NCBI GenBank assembly: GCA_963782605.1 | Contig: CAWAKK010000003.1 | Coordinates: 30,319 to 94,318 of the forward strand | Source of the DNA: JBDTSW01 sp963782605 | Lineage (GTDB): Bacteria; Actinomycetota; Thermoleophilia; Solirubrobacterales; 70-9 | DNA: 64,000 nucleotides | Direction of reading: 5' to 3' | Shown: in pieces, positions 51,178 through 59,146 of the stretch | How the letters are laid out: the number at the start of each line of letters is the position of its first letter | Numbering within the stretch: the first letter of the stretch is position 1 | The notes under the pieces: model-generated | Databases searched by the model: none | The model's input: only the letters and a program-made list of their open reading frames with translations | What the model was told of the DNA's origin: nothing | Position numbers and translations under genes: made by a program

Positions 51178-52563
51178 CTATCTAGGGAGCAACGACCGCA
51201 GGTCCGCTTCGAAGCTCGGGTAACTCACCCCGGCGACCTCGAAGTCGCGCACGTCGACGCCCTCGCGGGAGGCGAGGCCCGCGACGGCTCCGAGCATCGC
51301 GAGACGGTGGTCGCCGTGGCTCGCGATCGTGCCCCCTCGCAGGCCGCCGGTCCCTGTGACGGTGAAGCCGTCCTCGGTCGCCTCGATCTCGGCACCGAGG
51401 CCGCGCAAGCCGTCGACGACGGTGGCGATCCGGTCCGATTCCTTGTGGCGCAGCTCCGCTGCGCCCGACAGGTGGGTCTGGCCCTGGGCGAAGCATCCGA
51501 GCAGTGCCACCAGCGGCAACTCGTCGATCGCGAGGGGCACCTCGCCGGCGCCGACGCGTACGCCATCAAGTGGGGGTCCGTGCCGCGCGGTGATCGAGCC
51601 GACTGGCTCGCCGCCCACGGGTGGCTCCTCGGTGACCTCGAGCGCCGCACCCATCCTGTTGAGGATCCCGAGGAGGCCGATCCGGGTCGGGTTGAGGCCG
51701 ACGCCCTCGATGCGAACGTGGCTTCCAGGGACGAGAACGGCGGCGGCGAGGGGAAAGGCGGCGGAGGAGAAGTCGCCGGGGATGGTGACGTCGCCGACGT
51801 CGATGGAGTTCACCGGCTCGACCGTGATGCGGTTGCCCGGGAGCTCGCCGCGAAGGGCCACGGGGGTGCCCGCCGGCTCCGTTCGGATCGTGGCCCCGGC
51901 CGCGGCGAGGATGCGCTCGGTGTGGTCGCGCGTCGGGGCGGGCTCGATGACCGTCGTCTCTCCTTCAGCGAGGAGACCGGCGAGCAACACGCAGGACTTG
52001 ACCTGGGCGCTCGCGACCGGGAGGCGGTATTCGATGCCCCGCAGCCTTCCCCCCCGCACCTTGAGCGGTGGCAACCGGCCATCCGTGGCTTCGAGATCCG
52101 CGCCCATGGCCAGCAACGGTTCGGCGACCCGGTCGACCGGTCGGCGGCGGATGGAGTCATCGCCGTCGAGCGTCCACTCCCCGCCAGGCTGGCCAGCGAG
52201 CCATCCCGGCAGCAGACGCAAAAGCGTCCCCGCGTTCCCGACATCAATGAAGGCGGCGGTCCCGTCCGCCCCAGCCGCCGCGGCGCCCCGGAGCCCAACT
52301 CCCCGCACGACGACCTCGACGCCACCGTCCCCTCCAGTGCTCGTCGAGCCCTGCCCGACCTCAACGGAAGCTCCCAGTACCTCCATCGCCCCCAGCGTCG
52401 ATCGCGTATCCGCAGCGTCGAGGTAGTTCGAGATCCGCGCCTCCCCCTCCCCCATCGCCGCCAGGATCGCGGCGCGGTGGGAGATCGACTTGTCAGGTGG
52501 TGGGCGCAGGGCGCCCTGGATCGGCTCGGCAGAATCGAAGCGCGTGGACGCCAGCGGGATCAG
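51178..52563 (-). CDS. aroA: 3-phosphoshikimate 1-carboxyvinyltransferase (EPSP synthase)
   Basis: About 461 residues. It forms EPSP in the shikimate pathway. Motifs: PPPDKSISHRAAILAAMGEG, DVGNAGTLLRLLPGWLAGQPG, IPGDFSSAAFPLAAAVL, LRHKESDRIATV and SHGDHRLAML. No ATG, GTG or TTG precedes the conserved N-terminus (ASTRFDSAEPIQGALR) except inside tyrA; a CTG at 52563 overlaps the tyrA stop as CTGA and is the best candidate. Operon aroF-tyrA-aroA. Confidence 0.93.
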   Translation of the reverse strand: MIPLASTRFDSAEPIQGALRPPPDKSISHRAAILAAMGEGEARISNYLDAADTRSTLGAMEVLGASVEVGQGSTSTGGDGGVEVVVRGVGLRGAAAAGADGTAAFIDVGNAGTLLRLLPGWLAGQPGGEWTLDGDDSIRRRPVDRVAEPLLAMGADLEATDGRLPPLKVRGGRLRGIEYRLPVASAQVKSCVLLAGLLAEGETTVIEPAPTRDHTERILAAAGATIRTEPAGTPVALRGELPGNRITVEPVNSIDVGDVTIPGDFSSAAFPLAAAVLVPGSHVRIEGVGLNPTRIGLLGILNRMGAALEVTEEPPVGGEPVGSITARHGPPLDGVRVGAGEVPLAIDELPLVALLGCFAQGQTHLSGAAELRHKESDRIATVVDGLRGLGAEIEATEDGFTVTGTGGLRGGTIASHGDHRLAMLGAVAGLASREGVDVRDFEVAGVSYPSFEADLRSLLPR

Positions 52564-53648
52564 TCCTCGCCGACCAAAGAGACGCCGTGACCGAGGCCGC
52601 GAATGATCTCCGCTGCCCGCTCGGCCTCCCCCTCCCCAGCGATCCAAAGCGTGATCGCCCCCGTGCGCATGTCGGCCGCCGGATAGAGGGCCATGTCCTC
52701 GATGTTGACGCGCGCGCGGCCGAGCTCGAGCGCGATCTCGGCAACGGTTCCTGGCCGGTTCTCGACGGCCATCCTGACCTGTCGCACATCCCCGCCGCCC
52801 AGCTCGGACTCGAGCAGGCGACGCCGGTCCTCGCGTGCCGTCTGGTGCCACTGCGCTACCTCCGGCCGCTCACGGCCGCGGATCATCCGGCTGGCCTCGC
52901 CCAGGCGGGCGGTCACCGCATCGATCGCGTCGGCGAGCGCGTCGGCGTTGGCGCCATAGATGTCCTCCCAGATCCCTGGGTTCGCGCCCGCCACGCGAGT
53001 CGTATCGCGAAAGCTCGGACCGACCTCGGGCAGCCGCTCGGATTCCTCGGCGAGCGCCGCTGCCGCCTCGCTGACGAGCACGTTGGCAATCACGTGCGGC
53101 AGGTGGCTGATCGTCGCCATCAGCCGGTCGTGCGAGTCGGGGTCGATGGCCTGGGGACGGGCGCCGAGGTCAGCGACGGTGCGCTGCAACCGGTCGTACT
53201 GAAGGCCTCCCGAGCGCTCGGTGGGCGTCAGGTACCAGCGCGCCCCCTCGAAGAGATCGGCGCGTGCGTTTTCGACTCCCGATGTCTCGGCGCCCGCTAG
53301 CGGATGGCCGCCGATGAACCGTTCCCGGGCCTCATCTGGGAGGCCGGCGATCAGCGCGCGCTTGGTCGAGCCCACGTCGGTGATGACAGCCCCCGAGTCG
53401 CTCGCTTCAATCGCATCGCTCACAAGCGCCGGGAGGGCGGAGACCGGCGCTGCACAGAAGATGACATCGGCGCCTGCGACCGCTTCGGCCACCGACCCCA
53501 TGGCCCGATCGAGCGCCCCGACCTCGATGGCACGCTCGAGGTTGGCGGAGTCGGGGTCATAGCCGGCCACCTCGGCGTCAAGCCGTCGCCGGGCGGCCAG
53601 CCCAACCGAGCCGCCGATCAGGCCGACGCCGAGGAGAGCGATGCGCAC
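52560..53648 (-). CDS. tyrA: prephenate dehydrogenase with ACT domain
   Basis: 362 residues. Oxidative decarboxylation of prephenate toward tyrosine. NAD-binding GVGLIGGSVGLAARR, catalytic His in ISHLPH, GGHPLAGAETSG, and a C-terminal ACT domain (about 285-360, VRMAVENRPGTVAEIALELG) likely for tyrosine feedback. It lies between aroF and aroA. Confidence 0.95.
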   Translation of the reverse strand: MRIALLGVGLIGGSVGLAARRRLDAEVAGYDPDSANLERAIEVGALDRAMGSVAEAVAGADVIFCAAPVSALPALVSDAIEASDSGAVITDVGSTKRALIAGLPDEARERFIGGHPLAGAETSGVENARADLFEGARWYLTPTERSGGLQYDRLQRTVADLGARPQAIDPDSHDRLMATISHLPHVIANVLVSEAAAALAEESERLPEVGPSFRDTTRVAGANPGIWEDIYGANADALADAIDAVTARLGEASRMIRGRERPEVAQWHQTAREDRRRLLESELGGGDVRQVRMAVENRPGTVAEIALELGRARVNIEDMALYPAADMRTGAITLWIAGEGEAERAAEIIRGLGHGVSLVGED

Positions 53649-53712
53649 GGCGGGAGCCTATTCGGACGGCTCGGGGCGGTCGAGAGCAGGCGTAGGCCTT
53701 CCCGGCGGCCCG

Positions 53713-54738
53713 CTAGACGACCGAGACTTCCTTGCCGGCGACCTCGACGACACGCTGGAGCTGCTGTGCGTACTCGGCGAAGCGCTCGGTGGCGATCGCC
53801 TGCGGGCCGTCGCAGATCGCCTCCTCGGGCTCGTTGTGAACCTCGACGATGATGCCGTCGGCACCAGCGGCGGCGGCCGCCAGCGACATCGGGCCCACCC
53901 AGTCGCGCCGGCCGGCGGCGTGGCTGGGATCGATCACGACGGGCAGGTGGCTGAGCTCCTTCAGCGCCGGCACGGCGAGCAGGTCGAGCGTGAAGCGGTA
54001 CGCCGTCTCGAACGTCCGGATTCCGCGCTCGCAGAGCATCACGTCGGGATTGCCCTCCTTGAGCACGTACTCGGCCGCCATCAAGAGCTCGTCGAGCGTC
54101 GCCGCGAGGCCGCGCTTCAGCAGGACCGGAATTCCCGTCCGCCCAACCTCGGAGAGCAGCGGATAGTTCTGCATGTTGCGCGCACCGATCTGGATTACGT
54201 CCGCGACCTCGGCGACATCCTCGAGGTCGCGCGCGTCCATCACCTCGGTGACGATCGGCAGGCCGGTTTCGTCCTTTGCCTCTTGCAGAAAGCGAAGGCC
54301 CTCGACGCCCAGGCCCTGGAACGCATACGGCGAGGTCCGAGGCTTATAGGCGCCGCCGCGAAGCATCGCGGCCCCGTTCTCGGCGACGCAGCGGGCCACC
54401 TCGAGTGTCTGCTCTCGGCTCTCCACGGTGCAGGGGCCGGCGATCAGCGCGAAGTGTTCGCCGCCGATCTTGCGTCCGTCGATCTCGACCACCGAGCGCT
54501 CGCCCTTTCGGAACTGCGCCGAGGCCAGCTTGTAGGGCTTCAGGATCGGGACCAGGTGGTCGACCCCCGGCGTGCCCTCGAGCCCAAGGCTCGCGACACG
54601 GTCGCGGTCACCGATCGCGCCGATCACGGTCAAGAGCTCGCCGCGCGAGAGATGCGCTGAGCAGCCGGCCGCCTCGACCCTCCTTACGACGGCGTCGATC
54701 TCCCCGGAGGTCGCGCCCTCTTTCATCACGATCATCAT
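53713..54738 (-). CDS. aroF: 3-deoxy-7-phosphoheptulonate synthase
   Basis: About 341 residues of the type I-beta DAHP synthase: N-terminal ferredoxin-like regulatory domain (MIVMKEGATSGEIDAVVRRV) and TIM barrel with AGPCTVESREQTLEVA, RGGAYKPRTSPYAFQGLG, QIGARNMQNYPLL, LLKRGLAATLDE, CERGIRTFE and VIDPSHAAGRRDWV. The first step of aromatic synthesis. Two ATG codons at 54738 and 54735; the frame open to 54804 runs through the leader RNA and is rejected. A leader peptide and stem-loops precede it, implying attenuation. Confidence 0.95.
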   Translation of the reverse strand: MMIVMKEGATSGEIDAVVRRVEAAGCSAHLSRGELLTVIGAIGDRDRVASLGLEGTPGVDHLVPILKPYKLASAQFRKGERSVVEIDGRKIGGEHFALIAGPCTVESREQTLEVARCVAENGAAMLRGGAYKPRTSPYAFQGLGVEGLRFLQEAKDETGLPIVTEVMDARDLEDVAEVADVIQIGARNMQNYPLLSEVGRTGIPVLLKRGLAATLDELLMAAEYVLKEGNPDVMLCERGIRTFETAYRFTLDLLAVPALKELSHLPVVIDPSHAAGRRDWVGPMSLAAAAAGADGIIVEVHNEPEEAICDGPQAIATERFAEYAQQLQRVVEVAGKEVSVV

Positions 54739-54817
54739 CTGCTTACGCCTTTCGAAGTCCTGTCTGGATGGGGTTGCTGAGGTTCTCACGGTAGGGATGG
54801 CCACAAGGGGCCGCTAC

Positions 54818-54875
54818 GGCGTCCGGCGGGTAATTCCTGTCTTGGAGCGGGTTTCATCCCGCCAGGCCGGACGCC
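54818..54875 (-). promoter_or_regulatory. attenuator-like nested stem-loops before aroF
   Basis: On the RNA, GGCGTCCGGC (54866-54875) pairs perfectly with GCCGGACGCC (54818-54827), enclosing a smaller hairpin GCGGG-AUGAAA-CCCGC (54847-54862). The outer stem begins at the last base of the leader peptide's stop codon, 15 nt past the Phe of the aromatic codons, so a stalled ribosome would cover it. A further small GGCC/GGCC hairpin lies at about 54798-54812. Confidence 0.6.
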
Positions 54876-54967
54876 TAGCTAAATCGCAAAAACCAGTAAT
54901 AGCGCTCACGCCGAGGCGCGCCCGAAAGGGCGTCAGGGCCGATCTGCGACGTGCTCATGCGCTGCAT
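54875..54967 (-). CDS. leader peptide with aromatic codons, upstream of aroF
   Basis: 30 codons from ATG 54967 (or 27 from ATG 54958) to TAG. The peptide ends RRERYYWFLRFS: Tyr, Tyr, Trp, Phe in four consecutive codons and one more Phe close behind, an extreme run for such GC-rich DNA. The first ATG lies 10 nt after a TACAAA box, so it is probably translated from a leaderless mRNA. It fits a sensor for aromatic amino acid (or charged tRNA) supply that controls aroF-tyrA-aroA by ribosome stalling. It is too short for usual gene callers. Confidence 0.65.
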   Translation of the reverse strand: MQRMSTSQIGPDALSGAPRRERYYWFLRFS

Positions 54968-54977
54968 GGGACGAGGG

Positions 54978-55006
54978 TTTGTAGCACGGAAGTCTGAATC
55001 TGGCAA
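54978..55006 (-). promoter_or_regulatory. promoter of the aroF leader and operon
   Basis: -35 TTGCCA (55001-55006) and -10 TACAAA (54978-54983) with an exact 17-bp spacer. It is the clearest two-box promoter in the window. Rest of the 319-bp gap 54739-55057: leader peptide, stem-loops and the hisC terminator. Confidence 0.6.
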
Positions 55007-55044
55007 GAAGCGGCGCAGCACCTCGCCCATCCGCGACGCTGCCC

Positions 55045-55059
55045 AGCGCGTCTCGCGCT
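55045..55059 (-). terminator. hairpin at the end of the hisC-type gene
   Basis: AGCGCG-AGA-CGCGCT, a perfect 6-bp stem starting within the stop codon of the aminotransferase gene. It would separate the scpA-to-aminotransferase transcript from the aroF leader promoter. Confidence 0.45.
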
Positions 55060-56149
55060 AGACCAGGGAACGGAGGGCCTCGAGGAACCGCCGGTTCTCG
55101 GTCGGCGTCCCGTAGCTCACTCTGATGTGGGCCGGTCCGCCCAGCGGCGTTCCCGGCCGGACCACGATGCCGGCGTCGCCGAGCCGCTCGACCACCTCCG
55201 TCTCCTCGGCCTCGCCGAGGTCGATCCAGGAGAAGTTCGCGTGCGAGTCGGGAGTGCTCAAGCCGAGCTCGCGCACGCCCTCCTCCACCGTCACGCGCTC
55301 TGCGATCGTCGCCTCGACCCGCTTGAGGACATCGTCGGAGTGCCGGATCGCCTCGGCGCCGGCCGCCTGCGCCACGGCGTTCACCGAAAACGGCTGACGC
55401 ACCGCGTCCACGGCCGAGCGAAACGCGGGCGCGCAGAGCCCGTAGCCCACCCGCAGCCCGGCGAGCCCGTAGCACTTGGAGAAGGTCCGCAGCAGAACGA
55501 GATTCGGGAAGTCGCGGCGCAGATCCGCGGTCGCGTCGGGGTCGTCGTGGAGCTGGAACTCGATATAGGCCTCGTCGAGGATCACCGTCACGTGGTCGGG
55601 CACGTCACCCAGGAAGGCGCCGATGCGCTCGGCGGGGAGGTGCGTGCCAGTCGGGTTGTTCGGGTTGCAGACGACCATCAGCTGCGTCGCTGCGGTGATC
55701 TCCGCCAGCATGGCGTCGAGGTCGTGCTCGTCGGCGTCAGTCAGCGGCACACGGATCTCGCGGGCACCCGAAAGCGGAGCCATGTACGGGTAGATCGAGA
55801 AGGACGGCCAGGCGTAAACGATCTCCGCTCCCGGCTCGCACAGGGCCGCGGCGGCGGCGAGCAGGAGCTCGCACGAGCCGTTGGAAACGGCGATCTGTGC
55901 CGAGTCCACCTCGAAGCGCTCGGAGATGCGCCGCCGCAAAAGCGTGCCGTCGGGGTCCGGGTAACGGTTCGAGGCAGCCGCCGTCCTGGCGATCGCCTGG
56001 ATCACGGCCGGATGAGGACCGAAGGGCGACTCGTTCGAGGCGAGCTGGGCGATTCCCGAGTCGGCGATCGCCTCGGGCGCCTTGCCCTTGGGAACGCCGG
56101 CTTGGTAGCCGGGTATCGACGCGAGCCTCTCTGCGAACGTGATCGTCAC
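55058..56149 (-). CDS. histidinol-phosphate / aromatic aminotransferase family protein
   Basis: 363 residues of PLP-dependent fold type I. ASNESPFGPHPAV, NGSCELLLAAAAALC, VVCNPNNPTGTHLP, ILDEAYIEF and the PLP Lys in RTFSKCYGLAGLRVGYG. Sequence alone fits HisC; being between aroH and aroF-tyrA-aroA, a role in making Phe and Tyr from their keto acids is at least as likely. No other his genes are near. It overlaps the GNAT gene by ATGA. Confidence 0.9.
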   Translation of the reverse strand: MTITFAERLASIPGYQAGVPKGKAPEAIADSGIAQLASNESPFGPHPAVIQAIARTAAASNRYPDPDGTLLRRRISERFEVDSAQIAVSNGSCELLLAAAAALCEPGAEIVYAWPSFSIYPYMAPLSGAREIRVPLTDADEHDLDAMLAEITAATQLMVVCNPNNPTGTHLPAERIGAFLGDVPDHVTVILDEAYIEFQLHDDPDATADLRRDFPNLVLLRTFSKCYGLAGLRVGYGLCAPAFRSAVDAVRQPFSVNAVAQAAGAEAIRHSDDVLKRVEATIAERVTVEEGVRELGLSTPDSHANFSWIDLGEAEETEVVERLGDAGIVVRPGTPLGGPAHIRVSYGTPTENRRFLEALRSLV

Positions 56150-56697
56150 GGGCCTTCATTCTGCCCGCTCGCGCGCCGCAGGCGAATCCCATACTCGACC
56201 AAAGCCAGCCCGAGCTCGGGGTCGGCGCCCCAGTCGCCCAGAAGCGTCCACCCCTCGCGCTCGTAAAACCGCCTGGCGCGCTCGTTAGCGCCCACGGTCT
56301 GCAGACGGAACTCGCGAAAGCCACGGCTGCGGGCTTCATGCAGGGCCTCAGCGAGGAGCCGCGAGGCCAGCCCGCTGCCACGATGATCCCCCGCGACGAA
56401 GAGCTGCCACAGGTAGGCGGTCGCCGGGTCGGAGCTGTCGATTCGTTTGGTATCCGCCGCAGGGATCCAAAGGACGTGGCCCACATGCGCGCCTGCCTGG
56501 GTGGCCACGGTCCCGGCCGTTCCCGGGAGTGCCAGGGCGGACTCGGTGCGTGCGACGGCGCCGGAGTGCTCGGGTGGCTGCCAGTCGGGAGGTGCGAACT
56601 CGCGGTACTCCTCGAAGCAGTCGTGGACGAGCTCGACGATCGCCGCGGCGTCGGCGACCCGAGCGCGCCGCAGCCTCACCCGCGGGGCCTCGCTCAC
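56146..56697 (-). CDS. GNAT family N-acetyltransferase
   Basis: 183 residues. The acetyl-CoA site is LFVAGDHRGSGLASRLLAEAL (pattern RxxGxG/A as HRGSGLA), with the C-terminal VGANERARRFYEREGWTLLG. The substrate is unknown. It starts at GTG 56697 in a GTGA overlap with aroH and ends in an ATGA overlap with the aminotransferase, so it is tightly held in the operon although its link to aromatic synthesis is unclear. Confidence 0.88.
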   Translation of the reverse strand: MSEAPRVRLRRARVADAAAIVELVHDCFEEYREFAPPDWQPPEHSGAVARTESALALPGTAGTVATQAGAHVGHVLWIPAADTKRIDSSDPATAYLWQLFVAGDHRGSGLASRLLAEALHEARSRGFREFRLQTVGANERARRFYEREGWTLLGDWGADPELGLALVEYGIRLRRASGQNEGP

Positions 56698-57071
56698 TGG
56701 GCCGAGTGCAAATCCGCTCGAAGCTCCTGAGCCGGGCCCAGGTAGGTGTGCACAGGCTTGTGCTCCGGTGGCGCGTAGTAGTGCGCCATCACCCTGATCA
56801 CACTGCGCATCGCGCCCGGCACGTCGAGCTCGCGCGTGCAAAGAAGCGGCACTCCGTCGAGGCCGAGCTGCCGCGCGGCGACGGCCGGGAACTCCGCATT
56901 CAGGTCGTCCGTGGTGGTGAAGAGGCAGCTCACGAACTGCTCAGGGCTCAACTCGTTGCGGGTCATCAGCTCGCGCATCAGCTCCAGCGTTCCGTCGACG
57001 ATCGCATCGACATCGTTCGACTCGACCTTGACCGCTCCGCGCACCGCCCAAAGGCGCTCATCACCGCTCAT
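56694..57071 (-). CDS. aroH: chorismate mutase, AroH type
   Basis: 125 residues of the monofunctional trimeric AroH family (B. subtilis type), which turns chorismate into prephenate, the TyrA substrate. Seen: AVRGAVKVESNDVDAIVDGTLELMRELM, VSCLFTTTDDLNAEFPAVAAR, PLLCTRELDVPGAMRSVIRVMAHYYA. The catalytic Arg in TRELDV and Glu in NAEFP are present. ATG 57071 overlaps the rluB stop by 11 bp. The longer open frame upstream is antisense-like rluB sequence. Confidence 0.94.
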   Translation of the reverse strand: MSGDERLWAVRGAVKVESNDVDAIVDGTLELMRELMTRNELSPEQFVSCLFTTTDDLNAEFPAVAARQLGLDGVPLLCTRELDVPGAMRSVIRVMAHYYAPPEHKPVHTYLGPAQELRADLHSAQ

Positions 57072-57762
57072 CGCTCGCATCCTTCCAGAGCCGCCTGATC
57101 TCGGGGGGACGAAGGCGCCGAGCCTTTCCCTCTCCCAGCTCCCCGAGGCCGAGCGACGCGAACCGCACCCGTTGGAGCTCGACCACCTGATTGCCGACCG
57201 CCTCGACCATGCGACGGACCTGACGGTTGCGGCCCTCGTGCATCGTGATTTCGACGACGCGCGCTGAGGCTTTGCGAACCCTCGTTGGCGCGGTCGGGCC
57301 GTCGTCGAGCTCGACACCGTGCCGCAAGCGACGGAGCTGCTCGGGTGCCGGGGGACGACGCAGCCGGACGCGGTAGGTGCGCGGGACCTCGTAGCGAGGA
57401 TGCGTGAGGCGATCGGCCAGCTCGCCATCGTTGGTCAGCAGGATGAGACCGGTGGAGTCCGCGTCGAGGCGGCCGACGGGATAGAGGCGACGCGGTGAGT
57501 CGATGAGGTCCGTGACCGCGCGGCGCCGCCCCGGCTCGCGCGCCGTCGACACCACCCCAGCGGGCTTGTTCAACGCCCAGACCTCTCGTGGTTCCGGCTC
57601 GACCGGGTGGCCATCGACCTCGACGTGCGAGTCAGCGTCAACGTCGCGGGCGGGGTCCGTGACGACCGCTCCCGCGATGCGCACGCGACCCGCCCGGATG
57701 AGCGTCTCGGACGCACGGCGCGAGGCGACGCCGGAGTGAGCGAGGTACTTCGCGAGGCGCAT
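57061..57762 (-). CDS. rluB: 23S rRNA pseudouridine synthase, RluB/RsuA family
   Basis: 233 residues: N-terminal S4 domain (RLAKYLAHSGVASRRASETLIRAGRV) and the synthase core with the catalytic Asp in PVGRLDADSTGLILLTNDGELA; also ALNKPAGVVST and EGRNRQVRRM. It usually follows scpB, as here. ATG 57762 has a TAGCGT box 6 nt upstream. Confidence 0.94.
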   Translation of the reverse strand: MRLAKYLAHSGVASRRASETLIRAGRVRIAGAVVTDPARDVDADSHVEVDGHPVEPEPREVWALNKPAGVVSTAREPGRRRAVTDLIDSPRRLYPVGRLDADSTGLILLTNDGELADRLTHPRYEVPRTYRVRLRRPPAPEQLRRLRHGVELDDGPTAPTRVRKASARVVEITMHEGRNRQVRRMVEAVGNQVVELQRVRFASLGLGELGEGKARRLRPPEIRRLWKDASDER

Positions 57763-57768
57763 GTCGCG

Positions 57769-57774
57769 ACGCTA
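57769..57774 (-). promoter_or_regulatory. -10 box of rluB
   Basis: TAGCGT, 6 nt before ATG 57762, in the 24-bp gap after scpB. Confidence 0.45.
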
Positions 57775-57786
57775 GCTGGGGAGGGC

Positions 57787-58356
57787 CTACTCGGCGCGCT
57801 GTTCGCCCGCCCTCAGCAACCGCTCGCGGAGCTCGCGCTCGTCGTCCGGGGTGGGATCGAAGCGCGACGCCTCTGGCAGCGCATCCAGGCCCGCGAGGCC
57901 GAAGAGTCGCTCGAAGAGCTCCGTCGTGCGGTAGACCACCGCGCCGAACTGCGAGCGGCCCGACTCCTCGATCAAGCCCCGCTCTGCCAGGGTCCCCGTC
58001 GCGGACTCGGAGTTGACGCCGCGAATGCGAGCGACTTCCGGGCGCGAGACCGGCTGCAGATAGGCAACGATCGCGAGCGTCTCGGCCTGCGCCTGCGTCA
58101 GCGGCGGAGTCCGGGGCTTTGCGAGAAGCCGGCGAGCCGGCCCCTCGGCGATGGGATCCGCCGCGAGCGTGTGGCCACCCCCCACCGCGCGCAAGACGAC
58201 GCCACGCTCACCCTCTGCCAGGCTTGGACCGAGCGCGTCAAGGGCGCGGTCGACCTCAGCCTCCGTCACGTCGCAGGCCTCGGCCAGCTCGGCCGTGCTC
58301 ACCGGCCCCGGTGAGAGGAAAAGCAGGGCCTCGATGATGCGTTCGAGGGTCGTCAC
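57787..58356 (-). CDS. scpB: segregation and condensation protein B
   Basis: 189 residues of paired winged-helix domains (LERIIEALLFLSPGPVSTAELAEAC; LTQAQAETLAIVAYLQPVSRPEVARIRGVNSE; GRSQFGAVVYRTTELFERLFGL). ScpB dimers bind ScpA in the SMC-ScpAB condensin. It overlaps scpA by ATGA. The SMC partner at 20667-23000 is abnormally short. Confidence 0.95.
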   Translation of the reverse strand: MTTLERIIEALLFLSPGPVSTAELAEACDVTEAEVDRALDALGPSLAEGERGVVLRAVGGGHTLAADPIAEGPARRLLAKPRTPPLTQAQAETLAIVAYLQPVSRPEVARIRGVNSESATGTLAERGLIEESGRSQFGAVVYRTTELFERLFGLAGLDALPEASRFDPTPDDERELRERLLRAGEQRAE

Positions 58357-59078
58357 GAAGCCTCCACCTCGATCGGTCCGAAGGTCTCCTTCTGGGTCCA
58401 GCTCGCCTCGCCCCGCTTATGCATCTCGAGCAGCGCGAACAGAGTCACGGCCTGGGTGAGCCGGTCCTCGTCGGCGAAGAGCTCATCGAAGTCGAACGAG
58501 CGTCGCCGGCCCAAGAGCTCTCGCAGGACCACGAGCCGGCGCTCCAGCGAGACCGTTGGACGGATGTGGCTCGTGTCGGGCGCAGGCGGCGCTCGCAGGA
58601 GGTCGCCGAGGGCGACGGAGAGGCGATCGGCTTCGTATGCCGGGCGAGCCGCGTCCAACGAGACCCGGCGGAGCTCGGAAGGGAGCGGAGCGGCCCGGTA
58701 GAGGTAGCGACGGCCGGTCTCGAACAGCTCTCGCATGTGCGCCGCGGCGTTTCGGTAGCGCGCGTACTCGAGCATTCGGGCAAGCAGCTCGTCGGCCGCC
58801 TCCTCGGGGCCGATGGGGATGCTCTCTTCGTCCTCGGCCGCAGGTAGCAGCAGGCGCGACTTCAATTCCAGCAAGGCCGCGATCAAGACCAGGAACTCGG
58901 TCGCAGCCTCGAGGTCGAGCTCCCCACGCTCTGAGAGGTTCTCGACGTAGGCGACAACGATCTCGCCTAGCTCCACCTCGGCCAGGCTCAATTCCTCGCG
59001 CAGGACGAGCGTCATCAGGAGGTCGAAGGGACCCGCGAACGCGTCGAGGTCGAGCTCGAGCTCGGCGGCTCTCATCAT
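58353..59078 (-). CDS. scpA: segregation and condensation protein A
   Basis: 241 residues, the kleisin of bacterial condensin. N-terminal helical domain (DLDAFAGPFDLLMTLVLREELSLAEVELGEIVVAYVE) that binds the SMC neck, middle part that binds ScpB, and a C-terminal winged helix (FDELFADEDRLTQAVTLFALLEMHKRGEASWTQKETFGPIEV) that binds the SMC cap. Both SMC-contact domains are kept, so a working SMC partner is expected. ATG 59078 has a TAACCT box 6 nt upstream. Confidence 0.95.
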   Translation of the reverse strand: MMRAAELELDLDAFAGPFDLLMTLVLREELSLAEVELGEIVVAYVENLSERGELDLEAATEFLVLIAALLELKSRLLLPAAEDEESIPIGPEEAADELLARMLEYARYRNAAAHMRELFETGRRYLYRAAPLPSELRRVSLDAARPAYEADRLSVALGDLLRAPPAPDTSHIRPTVSLERRLVVLRELLGRRRSFDFDELFADEDRLTQAVTLFALLEMHKRGEASWTQKETFGPIEVEAS

Positions 59079-59084
59079 CGGATG

Positions 59085-59090
59085 AGGTTA
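59085..59090 (-). promoter_or_regulatory. -10 box of scpA
   Basis: TAACCT, 6 nt before ATG 59078; head of scpA-scpB-rluB-aroH-GNAT-aminotransferase. Confidence 0.5.
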
Positions 59091-59134
59091 GAGCTGGGCG
59101 GGGACGGCAGGCCGAAAGCGTCCCCCAGCGCCCC

Positions 59135-59140
59135 TAGGGT
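59135..59140 (+). promoter_or_regulatory. -10 box of the FNT gene
   Basis: TAGGGT, 6 nt before GTG 59147; divergent from the scpA box. Confidence 0.5.
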
Positions 59141-59146
59141 GATCGC

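Noticed and set aside
54739..54967. T-box riboswitch before aroF
   Set aside because: No T-box core sequence (AGGGUGGNACCGCG-like) is seen; the leader peptide with aromatic codons explains the structure better.
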